NCBI GenBank assembly: GCA_002633005.1
Contig: NMRA01000227.1
Location: forward strand, 444,219 to 508,218
Direction: 5' to 3'
From: Phoronis australis
Taxonomy: Eukaryota; Phoronida; Phoronidae
Length of the DNA: 64,000 nt
How positions within the stretch are numbered: position 1 is the stretch's first letter; each line of letters starts with the position of its first letter. The notes beneath the pieces are model-generated. The model was not told the DNA's origin, did not search any database, and worked only from the letters and a program-made list of their open reading frames with translations. The translations under genes and the position numbers were made by a program. Below, in pieces: positions 12,440 to 25,100 of this stretch.

Positions 12440-14286
12440 ATTAGAGTGAAAGTAAAATCTCACGGCTATTTGCAAAGCTCACGTCCCCAACCCAAGTCAC
12501 TAATGTCTATATTGCTCAGGTAGATACTCACATTGAGCTAAGCACCCACACCTCAGTCTTTAGCAACTTCTCCTTTCAAAGCAGGTTGTGCTCGACTTAA
12601 AGATTACCAAATGATTTTCAAGCTTCTCAATCCAAGAGCCCTGTACAGTTACCTGGAACAGACACACAATTTGATTACTATCATATAACATATTGAAATT
12701 ACTTGCTTCCATAATTAAAAGCTTAAACTTCATCTAATCCTTTCTAATCAACTGACACTATTCAGTTTGAAGATTTCATTTTTTAGAGAACTGGCCTTGT
12801 GATATTACAGTGAACAAAATTTCAGTAGAGAGCTGAATGTCAGTCGCAATCATAGGTTCAGTTTCTGAGATCTAAGCTTCATCTTTGATCAATACATTTC
12901 TCATGTGACAGAAATGTCTCTGTAGAATGCCTGATCTCCTTCGAATATACTACACTCGATTATCACTCGTCATCTTTTGCTTGGAATCAGATCGTTGCAC
13001 ACGTGCTCAGTGCGTGTGACATCTACCACCAGAGAGCATAGTGAGTAAATCAAGCTCAATTTTTATTATAATTGCCTTTTGAAATGTTTTTAGATTCTTT
13101 AAGGTTAACACATTTGTTCTAAAGCTCAGAACCGATTTGTTTTCAATCGACTTCTCCATATTGGCTTTAGTGGCTACATCTCCACATTTACAAAACAAAC
13201 ACCGAATAGGTTTGGACACTGCGCTATCTGTTAGAATGCTACCCCATGCATGTACAAATATCACCTGCCTGTCACAAACTTCCTCTAAAAATGGTGAAAA
13301 ATTCAAATCCTTTTTGCGACATTTGTCTATTATTTTTTCATTTGTTAATCTTTCAGCAGTGCAATGACGGTTATAGTGAGGAGACAACAGTTCATAGTGA
13401 ATCAAATCACGTGGGAAATCTTGATCAATGTATAGACAGAAACCTAAATCTACACATGTACAAAATGTCACATCCCCAACTTGTCTCTGCAAGGTACAAA
13501 TTGATTTTTTAAGACAATCAATTCACAGGAATGTTCAGGTTGAATCAATTTAATTAAACTTAACTGTTCATTTTCAAACACGCTTCCCAGACCAATTTAA
13601 ATTATTAACTAATTTCAGATGGATTTAAAAGTGCCCTTTTAATGTTTTTTTGTCCAAGGTCCCTTTCTCATTTGGAGAACTTCGGTTTACTGAAGCTTCA
13701 CCGAAACTCGCTTACCTTTACGATTAGACAGCATTATCGAATTTATCAGTATGACAACAGACGCAGTTCATTTGTACTCTTAAATGATTATTGAGCATTG
13801 GGTTTGATGCTGCCTGAAAATTGTTCTCCTGCCATTTATGAGAGTTTATGGAATAATCAGTGTCATTCATCAGATCTTTCTTTTATTTATTTACGTCCGT
13901 CTTTTGATAGAACATCGCTTACCCTGCAATAACAAAGAACATATTTTGCAAGTCTCGCGTGATCGTATATCGTTACTGCGCCCTTACTGATAACCTCAAC
14001 GAAGCTTCGCTTTGACTGTTCTCACTACACTGAAGTTTCGGAGAGTACCGAAGCTTTGCTTTTAAATCCTATTTTAAGCGAAGTTTCGCTTGCAGATTAA
14101 CTATTCCCACTTACTGAAAATTCGGTAAAAGCAAAGTTTCGACTCTAATGAGTATGCGAAACAAAAGAGTGGCGCTATTACTTAAAGTTTGACTAGTAGT
14201 TTCATAATAACAGGCTCGTTTATGACAGGAAGTAAATAAGCAGTGTTAACCCAGCCATGTTTAAAAAGCTCAGAGCCATATGTTTA
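12440..14286. other. Non-coding; no gene seen
   Basis: Open frames exist around 13007-13512 on both strands but overlap each other, lack splice support and show no domain. GAAGCTTCG/CGAAACTTCG-like words recur between 13685 and 14130 on both strands, a low-level degenerate repeat. Nothing else supported. Confidence 0.4.
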
Positions 14287-15520
14287 ACAAGAGCAACGCG
14301 GAGTGTTGAAATGCGCCCACGAATGCACCGCAAACAGTTTGCTTCTAGGGTTGTTTGTTTCATAAAAATGGCCACTAGATGGCGCAAAAAGGTCCAATCC
14401 ACCTGAAAACAGGTATATGCTATCGCTTTTTTAATAGAAAGCTGTTCACCAAATTTCATAAAAATCTATCAAGGAAATTCAGAGAAACAAAGGAAAATGG
14501 AAAAAATGAAATTGCCAGTATAGGGCACAGCATTCATTGGATCTGCCATCGTCTGTTGTTAGCTTCATATAAATACGATTACTAAATTTAATAAAGATCC
14601 TGCAGTGGGTTTAGGAGATGCAGCTATTGGAGCAAAACAAAACAAAAATACAACTAGGAGGTGTCACAGTAGTCGAATTTGTCATCGTCGACCGTCCTCT
14701 TCACACTGACAACATATATGCCAATTTCCAAAATCATTCTTACAATGGTTTGGTTGATCGAGGGGTGTATGTAAAAAACAGACTCAAAAACAGCAAAAGT
14801 GGCCACTAGGTGGCGCAAAGTACCTTGATTCCATCCGAAAATGTGAGGATAGCATCATCTCACCAATAGATGACTATATTCCAAATTTTCTGAAAATCCG
14901 ATAAGGACCTATAAAGATACAGGTAAACCTAAAAAAACTAAAATTGCCACTAGGGGGCACACCGGTTGTCAGATCCGTCCGAAAGTTGTCGTCATCCGTT
15001 GTCAACTTCATATAAATAGACTTGCTAAATTTAGTAAAGATCCTGCGAACAGTTTAGGAGATACAGCCATTGGCACAAAAGAAACAAAACTGTCTTCATA
15101 ATAAAAACATACATGCCAATTTTCACAAGCATCCTAAGAGCGGTTTGGTTGATAAAGGGGTGACGCCAAAAAACATTCGAAAACAGCAAAAATGGCCACT
15201 ACATCGAATCTATCCGAAAAATGGGGGATAGTGTCATCTCACTAATAGATGCCTATATGCCAAATTTTATGATAATACGTGGAGGACCTTTGAACATACA
15301 GAGGTAAAGGTCAAAAATTTAAATTGCCACTAGGGGGCACACCGATAGTTGGATCCATCCGAAAGTTCAGTCATGCCGTGCCATCCATGAAAGGAACATA
15401 TATGCAAAATTTCATGAATGTACGTGAAAGGCTTTTAGAGATAGAGCAGCAGACACCTGACGGAGGTGACTCGACGGCATAATGCGTCCACATATAAATG
15501 TGAGGCCACATAAAAATCCT
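14287..15520 (+). repeat. Modular repeat R5, copy 1, with periodic CTCF-like motifs
   Basis: It begins with AACAAGAGCAACGCGGAG and GAAATGCGCCCAC and ends GACGGCATAATGCGTCCAC, features shared with 28876-29955. The interior is a decayed tandem series of about 145-bp modules. Each module starts with a motif of the form CCACTAG(A/G)(T/G)GGC(G/A)C, then a TCCGAAA-type word, an AAATTT word, and ends with a GGAGATACAG-type word. Motif starts are at 14372, 14515 (degenerate), 14651 (degenerate), 14803, 14947, 15196 (truncated) and 15327. The best cores, CCACTAGGTGGCGC (14803) and CCACTAGGGGGCAC (14947 and 15327), agree well with the known CTCF core consensus. No open reading frame of note, so this is probably a non-autonomous element. 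Binding is inference. Confidence 0.7.
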
Positions 15521-16135
15521 TAGCCAAGTTAGAAAAACCCAAATATTTTACATTTTACACAGACTAATGATTGGATAGCATAACACATAGCTATCTTGTA
15601 AAAAAACAGCCGAGACATTCAGTAAGTGCAGCTGAGATCTCCACGAAAGTAAATTCTTCCTATCACATGCAATCCAAAAAACAGAATTAGCTGAAGATAA
15701 TCAATTCTAATGTGATTGAATTACAAGCAGCAGAGGCATAGTACTAACAACTGTAATAGCAATATATGCTGGTTGAATAGTTGGCCCTCATTGCATGGTT
15801 ATCGCATCCTTATCATTTCTGTCAGTTCACAAAACAAGGCTCCTCTATTTGAACTGGAGGCAGATGGAGAGATATTTTACTGTGTTAGCCACATCATGAC
15901 ATCGGCAGGATTGAGTGAACAGGTTATGTTAACCACTAACTCATAAGTTGGAGAGGCAGTTAAAGAAAGTGTCTACCAAGGAACAGTAGGCCATGTGAAG
16001 TAAAACAAACAGAATGAAGACAATGAGGGTGATGATGATATCATTTAGGCCGTGATGCTTTTGGCAGCACCACAAACATGCCCGATAGGACATAAGTGAC
16101 GCCATCAACCATGCAGAGGAAGCTGATATTGATGA
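15521..16135. other. Non-coding; no gene seen
   Basis: No supported gene. The minus-strand frame running out of the adjacent minisatellite continues open to 15941 and ends with a hydrophobic stretch, but there is no independent sign that it is expressed. Confidence 0.35.
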
Positions 16136-16640
16136 CAGTGTGCTGACATTGCCAGGCAATGCTGTCACCAACTGCAATGATGGCAGCATGCTGAGATTTC
16201 CAGACAAGGTTCCCGACAACCGCATAGACAGCAGCATGTTGACATTGCCAAACAATGTTGCCACCAACCGTAATGATAGCAGCATGCTGACATTGCCAGA
16301 CAATGCTCCCACCAATTGCATAAACAGCAGCATGCTGACATTTCCACACAATGGTGTCACCAACTGAAATTATGGCAGCATGCTGACATTGTCAGATGCT
16401 GCTGCCACCAACTGTAATGACAGCATGCTGACATTGCCAGACAATGCTGTCACCAAATGTAATGATGACAGCATGCTGACAATGCCACACACTGCTGCCA
16501 ACAACAGAAATGATGACAGCATGCTGACATTGTCAGACAATGCTGCCCCCAACTGTAATGATGACAGCATGCAGACATTGCCAGACAATGCTGCTACCAA
16601 ATGTAATGATGACAGTATGCTGCCACCAATTGCACTGGTT
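16136..16640. repeat. 48-bp minisatellite, 10.5 units, lengths all multiples of 3
   Basis: Units begin CAGCATGCTGACATTGCC and start at 16136, 16184, 16232, 16280, 16328, 16376, 16421, 16469, 16517, 16565 and 16613: ten intervals of 48 bp except one of 45. Because 48 is divisible by three, both strands stay open in several frames. On the plus strand the unit reads SMLTLPDNAATNCNDD, broken once by a TGA near 16365; on the minus strand a frame runs from about 16600 to 15941 with one stop at 16370. Either a coding repeat that has lost function or a minisatellite with a coincidentally triplet-sized unit. Confidence 0.9.
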
Positions 16641-18700
16641 TAGAGACACGGGTCTCATGTGGTATATAAAATCAGAAGGCACCAAGGACAATGATGGTCT
16701 TACAGATCTATTACAGAATAGGGGTGAAAACTGCCATTTCAGATACTACTTTGCATTAAAACCTACTTGAGGTTATGGCATGAAAGCTACTTGTTTGATG
16801 GTCCTACCATGAAGCTGACCCACTTTGCTTTCCTTATGATACCAGCACACCATAACCTAGAGTGACATGCATCCTTGTCAAACACACATGACTGGAAGGT
16901 AGGGCACCTTCAATACTATGGGCTCCGTAACAGCAGTGTGTTGAGTCCCATGTTTTGCCACAATACAAATCAGCTCAGACACAAATTATTGGCCCAACAT
17001 TTTCGTAAAAGAATTAATACGAAGTTAATTATCAAAGCATAGCGAAAAAATCCACACTAGTACCACCCAAAAGCAATGGAGCTATTCCACAAACTTTACA
17101 TTATTAGAGGGCACGCATGTACTAGTGGTCAGTGATAGACTAAGCAGCCTCGATTTTGGGAACCCTTTAAATACATGGTGAAATGACTTGCAGCCGTGCC
17201 AACTGAATCTGAGATTGCGTGAAAAGGGTACTTCTATGAGAGGAAGCATGACATTATACAAAGGTAGGGTTTGTGCATTGTGATTATTTTAACGATTCTT
17301 CCATGTTTACAATACTGATACCTGTTAATTGAGGTACTGCCCGATGTTGATTTCGCGGCAGTCGCCAGTCGGTTAATCATTATTTGTTGTGATGACTGAT
17401 GTGTGTTACGGTACTTGACATAACACTCGGGATCTTTTTGTATATCAAAGCAGGATTATTAATGTTTGTGGAATGATTTCTAACAGGTTTATCAGTGACA
17501 GTTACATCAATCAATGCTGAATGTTTATGCTGTCAACTCGATATTTGTTAGTGAGGTAAGATTACAATCCAAGCCTTAAGGGTACCTGACAACCAATATG
17601 TTTACTCCCTATCCTATGTCCTCAGGAAATCTATTACATATTGACATGGAAATATATCATGTCCGTTTTCACCTGACCTTTGGTTTTTAGGTTTGAGGAC
17701 TAGTACCGTGCAGAGGAGATATGCATCGCTTCTGCACCGTCCCTGAATGGACAAAAATTGGGTTTAAGCAGTTAACTGCAGGCAGCTGACAGCAAGATCT
17801 TCCTATCCAGTGCAGATCTGTTGTCAAAGCCTACTTTCTATATCGGCGACAAAGAACAAAGCCTTTGGAAAGGGATAGCTATTTTTAAAGAAAGTTATAG
17901 AAGTTTTGTTAATTTACTTCTTTAGGTACTTAGCGGGAGGTTGGGAATAGGGGGTTGGGGGTTGTAAAATGTGGTGCAACTGAATGTGTGGAAATAACAG
18001 GTAATAGTGCCCAGGAGAAAGAGCATGGTGAGGTAATTCTTAACCTTCATGAAGTTCTTTCACTGTTTTGCTATCCATTGTAAACCCCTAAAAACCTATT
18101 ACATTCTCTGAATTATCAACAACTGGACAGTCTTAACTCCTGCCTTGAAATGTTGCTAGTCGTTTATAAATTCATAAGACTGTCATTTTTGTGAAAATTG
18201 CATTTTTGATGTGAACATATGAGTGAGGTCGTATTTGAACATATTATTCTTTCAGCCAATGAACAAACAATGGTGCCTTAGGATGATTTTTAATTACCCT
18301 TAAACAACAGAAAGATAATCCATCATTTTTAAGTGACCCAAGTTTTCATATCCTTTATTACAAGAAAAATAAAAAATCTCAGAAACCGTTCCCTCAGCCT
18401 TAGACCAGAACTGTGCTTGACAGACCCAGGAATCTGTAATCGGTGTTTATAATTGCTGAAAGTAAAAATTCATAAGGCTTGAAAATGGGTAACAAAGGTT
18501 TGAAGTTGTCTCAAATAACTTGAATATTTTACAGACAAGTGATGCGTTTAAAGCATTGTTATGGCTAGGACTGAAAAATAAACACACGGCTGTATACAAA
18601 TCAATACTTATTATATTATATTATATACACCCTTATATAATTATTTAATTTTGTGTGAAATTGTAAAGCATATTTTTGAAAAACAAGGGCAACGTTTTTG
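16641..18700. other. Non-coding; G-rich quadruplex-type motif at 17935-17961
   Basis: No gene recognised. At 17935-17961 the plus strand has four runs of three or more G separated by loops of 2-5 bases (GGG-AGGTT-GGG-AATA-GGGGG-TT-GGGG), which fits the usual G-quadruplex pattern. The rest is AT-rich unique-looking DNA. Confidence 0.45.
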
Positions 18701-18739
18701 ACCAACATGACATACTTAATTATTCATGTTCCAATATTT

Positions 18740-19330
18740 GTTTCAGATTCAGTGACATTTTTAAAGCCACTTGAATCCGCAACACAGACAAGCTTTGTTA
18801 CTCCTTTCTCTTCCAAAAGCATGTTGTCCACACACCAGCAGTGTTGCATGGCACAATGTACAAGCCAGTGGCCCTGGAGAAACGTGAATCGCAGTACTAC
18901 GTTACCATACGAAAATGTACCAGTGGATTGTTTGTGTATGAAGAGGAACTATATCTGACTGACACACCAGCCTCATAGGTGAGGATGTCCTTTCAAAGGC
19001 AATGAATCACGTGTGGACAACAGTAGCTCATTTCCTTTCCTGGAAGACACATTGAGGGACCGAAGCTAAAGAAGACCTAGTAGCAATCTGGTCTAGTTCA
19101 GGGTCAGATTTTGGGCAGAAAGCTAGTCAAGTGATATGGTGTTGTATTTACCTTCAAGGATCTAATTGTGGACTTCATCGAGGCTGAATGAGGTTACATG
19201 AAGGAAAGTCACATGCCTAAACTGGACCTTTTTTACAAGCGCTTCTATAGGCCATTGAAACTAGATCCCTGTGAAATGAAAACCAAAAGCATCTGGTATA
19301 AATACCAGTCCTTTCTCACTGAGTGATATT
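18740..19330 (+). pseudogene. Possible decayed coding segment, unknown family
   Basis: One frame reads HGTMYKPVALEKRESQYYVT and then a Phe/Tyr/Glu-rich stretch to LYLTDTPAS before a stop near 18978. A second frame takes over immediately, reading IGEDVLSKAMNHVWTTVAHF to a stop near 19055 and then KEDLVAIWSSSGSDFGQKAS to about 19185. The handover of amino-acid-rich, non-repetitive sequence from frame to frame in the same direction looks like a coding region broken by indels and stops, perhaps a processed pseudogene or transposon fragment. The first frame has an in-frame stop upstream (near 18774). I do not recognise the protein, and chance cannot be excluded. Confidence 0.2.
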
Positions 19331-20469
19331 AACTTTTCCTTTCAGAAGAAAGGATTTCTACTAAAGGTAAAAACTTTTCAATGTGGTACGCATTATGCGG
19401 AAATGACATTCAGGAACTGCATTGATCGTCTTATTGTCAGTAAAAAGCCCGTTAATGTTACACTTTGATGATTGAATAAATTTTTCATCAACAGGCAAGT
19501 TTGTCACTAATTCTTCAAGCCACAACATTTCTTCAGTTTTAAAGCCCCTTACAGTGCAGTTAAGCTGCTTCTTTATAAAGCTGAAGTGATTACCGATTAC
19601 GCTTGCGAATTATCATTTTCCTGTTGACCTATAGATATGTCCCGCGGTCAAAACAAAGTATTCCCTTTGATTACATTTGATTTGTTTACGTGTGAAACTA
19701 TTTTAGAGCTTTCTTAAGAAGACCTTTGAACAGTTTTCAGTTTTGTGTTAACTTGTCTATAACAAAAGTTCCACATGCAAGTTAAGTATGTTTTCAATCA
19801 CAACTAGCTCGATAAGAATCTGCTATGCACAAGATTCGAGAAGAAACAATAATCAGTATATTTAAAAACAAAATGGCAAACTGAACAACCACATACATAA
19901 AAAGGAACATCATTTGTTAAAAACAATAATTGTAATTTTCCCAATGCAACACAGTCCATTATGAGGTATATCAAGGGGTGACTTTCTGAATTGAGAGGTT
20001 CAATTCTCTCAGGTTACGTATTGCTGAAGGACTGATTTTCACTTTGTCGAAAGGTAAAATGGAAAGTAAGGTGGCTGGTTTCAGTCATTTTCTCTCACCT
20101 GTAACAGAATAGTCAGAGAAATATTAGCAAATTATAAAAGAAAACACAAGACAAAACTACTTTTGTAAGGCAAAACTTATTATCATATCATCTTTATGTT
20201 TATACGTAGAAACTAATAATCTTTGTACCCAAGCCTTATTTAAGATCTCAATTTAAGATATGTGAAACAGGCTAAAATAGATTTAAGAATGAGTATTTTT
20301 CATGACACCCAAAATGTGTTTCCGGTCTCAACAAATAAATTCATTCTAGGAGTCAATATTTATTCCAGTGCAATGTTACAAATTTACTGAATAGCTCATT
20401 CATGTTTATTCGATAACTATAATCTGGTAGTCTTGGGGATGGGGTCCGTTATAAAATAAGGAAACTCAC
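19331..20469. other. Non-coding; no gene seen
   Basis: AT-rich sequence without supported coding regions, tandem repeats or RNA genes. Confidence 0.4.
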
Positions 20470-20804
20470 TCATCTAGAGAATTTTATTGGACATAGCATA
20501 GTTTTGTAAAGTAACTGCTGTGAAAAAGTCACCCTTGACTTCTGAGCGCCACGTCCCATACACCTCTTATATTGGGAGCACTCCCACCCAGGACAATAAT
20601 GGAAAAGCATAGAGCAAACACACGGGCGAGAGGCTTCAGCATCCATACACTTTTTGCCACTTGGTTGAGCCTTTTGACCGCAATTCTCCACGCCTGTAGT
20701 AACTTTAGGTCTTTTGGGAATTTGCGACCACCTATCAAAAAATTGCACCCGAAAAAATAGCAATAATAAGGCTTAGCGAGCGAGACAATGTATTTTGATA
20801 ACAA
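20470..20804 (-). CDS. Hypothetical short ORF region, cysteine-rich frame
   Basis: Two overlapping minus-strand frames start here. The frame from the first ATG (20804, 91 codons) begins MLSKYIVSLAKPYYCYFF and is hydrophobic then basic. The frame from 20763 (97 codons) contains a compact Cys-rich stretch, VENCGQK...CMDAE...PCVCSML...CPGWECSQYKRC. An NRF1-type word (CGCATGCGC) lies about 40 bp upstream of the first ATG, at 20843-20851, which could mark a small promoter for a minus-strand transcript. Neither frame is recognisable, and the choice between them is not decidable from sequence. No signal peptide with a clear cleavage site is apparent in the Cys-rich frame, so a secreted role cannot be claimed. 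Confidence 0.2.
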
Positions 20805-20842
20805 TTATGTCTGTTTACCAGCTGCTTACATGCAGACAGCGA

Positions 20843-20851
20843 CGCATGCGC
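20843..20851. promoter_or_regulatory. NRF1-type palindromic motif
   Basis: CGCATGCGC is the core of the known NRF1 site (GCGCATGCGC). It lies between the minus-strand frame starting at 20804 and plus-strand open frames beyond 21290. A single short motif is weak evidence. Confidence 0.25.
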
Positions 20852-21424
20852 AATTCAATCACCACTAGTACAGCAACGACACCACATTGAAGGGCCCATT
20901 ACAAAACTATGATACCAGTTAAATCTACATACAGAATGCTCAATAATCTGGCTGTTGCCAAATGATAGCGGGAATATTTGAGCTTTTTACTAACACAACA
21001 ACTATGGAAATTGCATTCTTACCAATTTCATAATTAAAAATTAAAATTAAAAATATGAACTTAAGAAATAATGACCACTGTCATATTGTGAATCATTGTA
21101 GTTTATAGTATGCAAATATCATTTTCTACCTTTGCAACTTGAAAACTTTCTGAATAATTAACTTCAAGATGCCCGATCAACATTGGATAACTCACTAAAC
21201 TAATCAACTATAGAGTAAGTTTTTTAATATTTAAACAGTACAAACCATGGATTTTTGCACATTTCGAATTACCGGTGGACACAGACTAAATGTATGACGC
21301 AAAATTTAGCCAAATCCATGATTATTTTGTGTCATTAGCTCGAAATTTTGATTTCTCTTTCAATTTCGCCAATTTTCACATTTCCCGCCATGTGACATCA
21401 TGGGTTGAACACAAGAGATCAGCG

Positions 21425-21687
21425 ACTAGCATTGAACAACGCCGGAGAGTAGGGAATTTGAAAGCGACAACGATTATGAGCAAGAAATGAACAAATACTA
21501 TGAAGAAACGTACGAGAATGGTGGCCAGGATGACGAAATGGGATTGCACGAAAGCGAAAACGAGTTTGATATGTTTTCAGCTGCGTACTTTTATACTTTG
21601 AGGTCTTACGAACTGGATCCTCCCACGAGAGAAGCGGCCTCGGGCTCGGCCAGTCAACCCAGTCATCCAACAGACGATCCTGAATAA
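21425..21687 (+). CDS. Hypothetical acidic protein or exon
   Basis: A frame is open from after a stop near 21435 to TAA at 21685-21687, with a first ATG at 21487. The peptide is acidic (NDYEQEMNKYYEETYENGG, then DDEMGLHESENEFDM) and ends in a Ser/Pro-rich tail. The sequence from about 21400 to 21960 is richer in CpG than its surroundings, which often marks 5' exons. Upstream there is a TTTCCCGCC word (E2F-like) at about 21382-21390. A second plus frame (21695-22111) and a minus frame (21954-21577) overlap the same CpG-rich block, so the strand is uncertain. An AATAAA signal occurs at about 22149. Family not recognised. Confidence 0.22.
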
Positions 21688-22111
21688 AGAGCCGATGTTT
21701 CTGAATGATAAATATTGTCCTTTATTGAACCAGGCCTCCATCGTAACATCTCCTGTGACTGGAGTCGAAACACGAGTCCTCAAAGTGGGCAGAACACAGA
21801 GTGGCTCCGGACAGAATCGCTTGGTCCACGCTGAGGTCCCACACTCTCGTTCGGCGCACGAAGCGATGCCACTACTCAGTGTGCAACTTTGGTGTCCTTC
21901 GGAACACCGAGACGTTTTCCGTCTGACTGCTGTTGCTGCAGCCTCCGCAAACACATCTTTTCATCCCTCTAAGAACCTTCTCGACGCTAAATATACTTTA
22001 CTTTCACTTCACTCTATACACTTAGTTGTTGATCCGAACAGTGTGCCAAACGACTTGGGTTCAACCCATGACGTTGTACATAATTATTATTTTTTACATG
22101 TTTCTTTATGA

Positions 22112-25100
22112 GCTGTGCACTAAGGGCACTGAAATCAAGTAAGATATAATAATAAAATTTATTTTGAGGTACTAGAGTCATGTTGCGTACACTTTAAATC
22201 CAGCTCACAGAGCTATTGAGCAAGTTTTTTGAACATTTGAATAGAGCACACAGAATGCAACATAGCACAGTACATGTACTGTGAAACAGCAGCTGGTGGT
22301 GTGACATTATATATCCATTATCTGGTCAGCAAGTCAATGACCAGCATCTTCTCCAGCACTCAATCAATATCAAGATCCCTACACAGGCCTGTACTACATA
22401 CTGGTCATAATGACACACTCTTCTACAGCAACTAGCAATCTTGTTCAAAACAAGTACAACAAGGCTGCTATTTCATGTGCAAAGCAAGAGAATAACATCT
22501 GATAGATTTAACACAGTACAATACTACCCCAAGTTGACAACACAGTACAGCACTCAATTTGGCGACTTCCAGTGTCATTAAGGCCGTTCAATGTTCGCCA
22601 AATGTGAAACCCCAGAATTTATTTTCATTTCAATGTACGAGATTTTAAGTTTTGGTGACCTCAGACTTCGTTTGGAGACCTGGGAATTTCGCCAGTGCAA
22701 TACAACCCCAAAGTTGACAATCCCAAATCTTTACTACAGGCAATCATAATGCAGTAAAAGTAAAACTTGATGAGTCAGATCCAAGCATAATGCGAAATTT
22801 CATCCAACTACCATGTGAAGAAATGCCATGTATCTTAAAAGCGCCAAGTGCGCGATCTAGTGTGTAATAGTATCCTTGAATTTTGTACGAGTTGAGCGAG
22901 AGTCCAACTAAAGCACGTCCGACTTTAGCGACTTTTACTGAAAGAATATAACCTGAGCAAAAAAACAAAACTTCAAAAATGGTAGCCCACATATCACTGT
23001 AATATGCATGCCGTGTAACAAGATGAGGAATTATTAGGAAAAAGATAGCTGGGTACAAGTGACATGTGGACACAACTGACCACAAGTTGTGAGGAAGTGC
23101 AAGTGTATCCCATTCACTATGCACATGACTGAAGCAATCAACCTCAACCAATAGTTACCAATAAGCTTCCAGCTTGGACCATATGGGTCCTTTTCTAGCA
23201 CTACGCCTATGCAAAGAGCCAGTCTTTGAGCACTATATAGTATACCAGCAGCTCTGGAACACCTCTAGGTCTGAACACAGCTAACAAAAGGTAATATCAA
23301 AATGTACTGATGGTCAAGGGGAATTTAAAGGAACGTGGCACTAAGCCCTCCCCCCACTATGCCTCACTATTTTACTGTAATTCTCTAGTCCTCAATCAAC
23401 ATAAAACTATTTGATACCAACCCTTAACTTGAATATAATGATCAACAGATAATTCAGGCATCAGGGCTAGTGAAGTGAGAGTGGCAATCCAATCAGCCAT
23501 GACCATGCTACCATATCTAGGCTCGTGGCACTGGCTATGACAGAGCTGAAGCCATTCGCCAACTTGGCGAATGCTTTCGCAACTAGACAACAAAAATTTA
23601 TTTCAGGAAACCTACTCGCGTGTCAGCTCCAATCAAGTCACGCCACAAACGAAACTCTTTCTTAGATTCGAAGTCCTAAACATAGCAAGTGAATGTTCCA
23701 TTTCATGTGTGTCATTCCCCTGAGATCACTCTTTTACCGCAACTAAATGTTCAAATGTGGGTTAAGCACTCTTTGTAATGGCAATTTTTCGCTTCATAGC
23801 TAGATCTCGTGTAGGTGCTGCAGCTTGTCGTCTGCAAGTAACAATGGCAAAATGACGACTAGAAGACTACTTTGGTGGCAAACGTGACCCAGTCTCTCCA
23901 TAACTTTTTACTCGTAGGGTGGTGTAAGCTACTCCGACAGTATTAAATTACTCAGGGATAAAACTGAACTGAGATGAGCTGACTAGCTGATTCAAAACTC
24001 ATGCAATATAAACTCGAGGTTTAAATTTATTATTTCCATATTACATGACCTCTCATAATTCATTAGTAACTTTACCTTTTAATGCATAATATGTCGTGCC
24101 AAATATTTATTTGAGACTTGACACTTACTGGTTTTCTTTTCAAGGAGTATGAGGTGAAGACGACGCCGGGAAGAATGAGCTTGTTAAATATTTTTACATC
24201 AAAATACGTCACGTCATACCTAGTTAGCTCGCTAGATGTTGAAAGCGTAAAAAGCTATTGAGATACTAAGATGTGCTTGCATTTTGGTTGTGGCCGAAAG
24301 AAAGAAAGGTAAAATGAATGTCAACTTGTTTCTTAATGAGCTTTATATTCACTACTCTGCACGATTCCGCTTTATTTTGCAATTCAGAGGTTATGTTGAT
24401 TGGCATTTTTGGACCTAAATGTCTAGCTCATCAAAAGCCCACGTAGCCAGTGTACCCCCGACGTAACCCAGGAATGGGAGGAATCCCTGCCCAAATTTTT
24501 TGTTGGTCAACATCAATGAAATGCCTAAATTTTTTTCAGGTCAACATCATGTCCCCAGCGTACCTCCGTCGTAACTTGGGATAGGGGGAACCCTGCCCAA
24601 ACTTTTTAGTTAATCATAAAACCCATGTTGGCAGACATCTCCTCCAACTGTTCGGTTGCTATGCTATATGACCTTGGAATGTTGATCATTTTTTTTTCTT
24701 AAGGCAAACGTCTTTTCTTATACCAGTAGTGTAGCGGTGTTTTCATTATTGCGGGGGTGGGGAAAAGAGAAAGTATTTGGCTAATAATTTTTGAAAATTG
24801 CTAAAAGTTTTCAGATGCTTTAGACATTTTGACGAATACCTTTAAAAGTGTATCAACAGAGATATACCATCACCAAATGATAGTTTGGTTGAACTACAAC
24901 CAACTACTGGAGATTAAACATCTGTACCTAGACTGATGCAATAAATGACCACAGACAGATGGAAATGTTATGCAATTTTGTCTGCTTGTAATGCATGAGA
25001 TTACTGGCTGATGCATACTTTCAACATTTTAAGACAATTAGCATGCAAGGTATAACAGGCAGTTAACAATAACTGCTTTTTAACATGTTTGCTATACTAA

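Noticed and set aside
13007-13492. 161-codon minus-strand frame
   Set aside because: No domain, no repeat-independent coding signal, and opposite-strand frames of similar quality overlap it; probably chance in AT-rich DNA.
20470-20763. Secreted cysteine-rich peptide or toxin-like gene
   Set aside because: No convincing signal peptide, no recognised cysteine framework and no splice support; listed only as a hypothetical frame.
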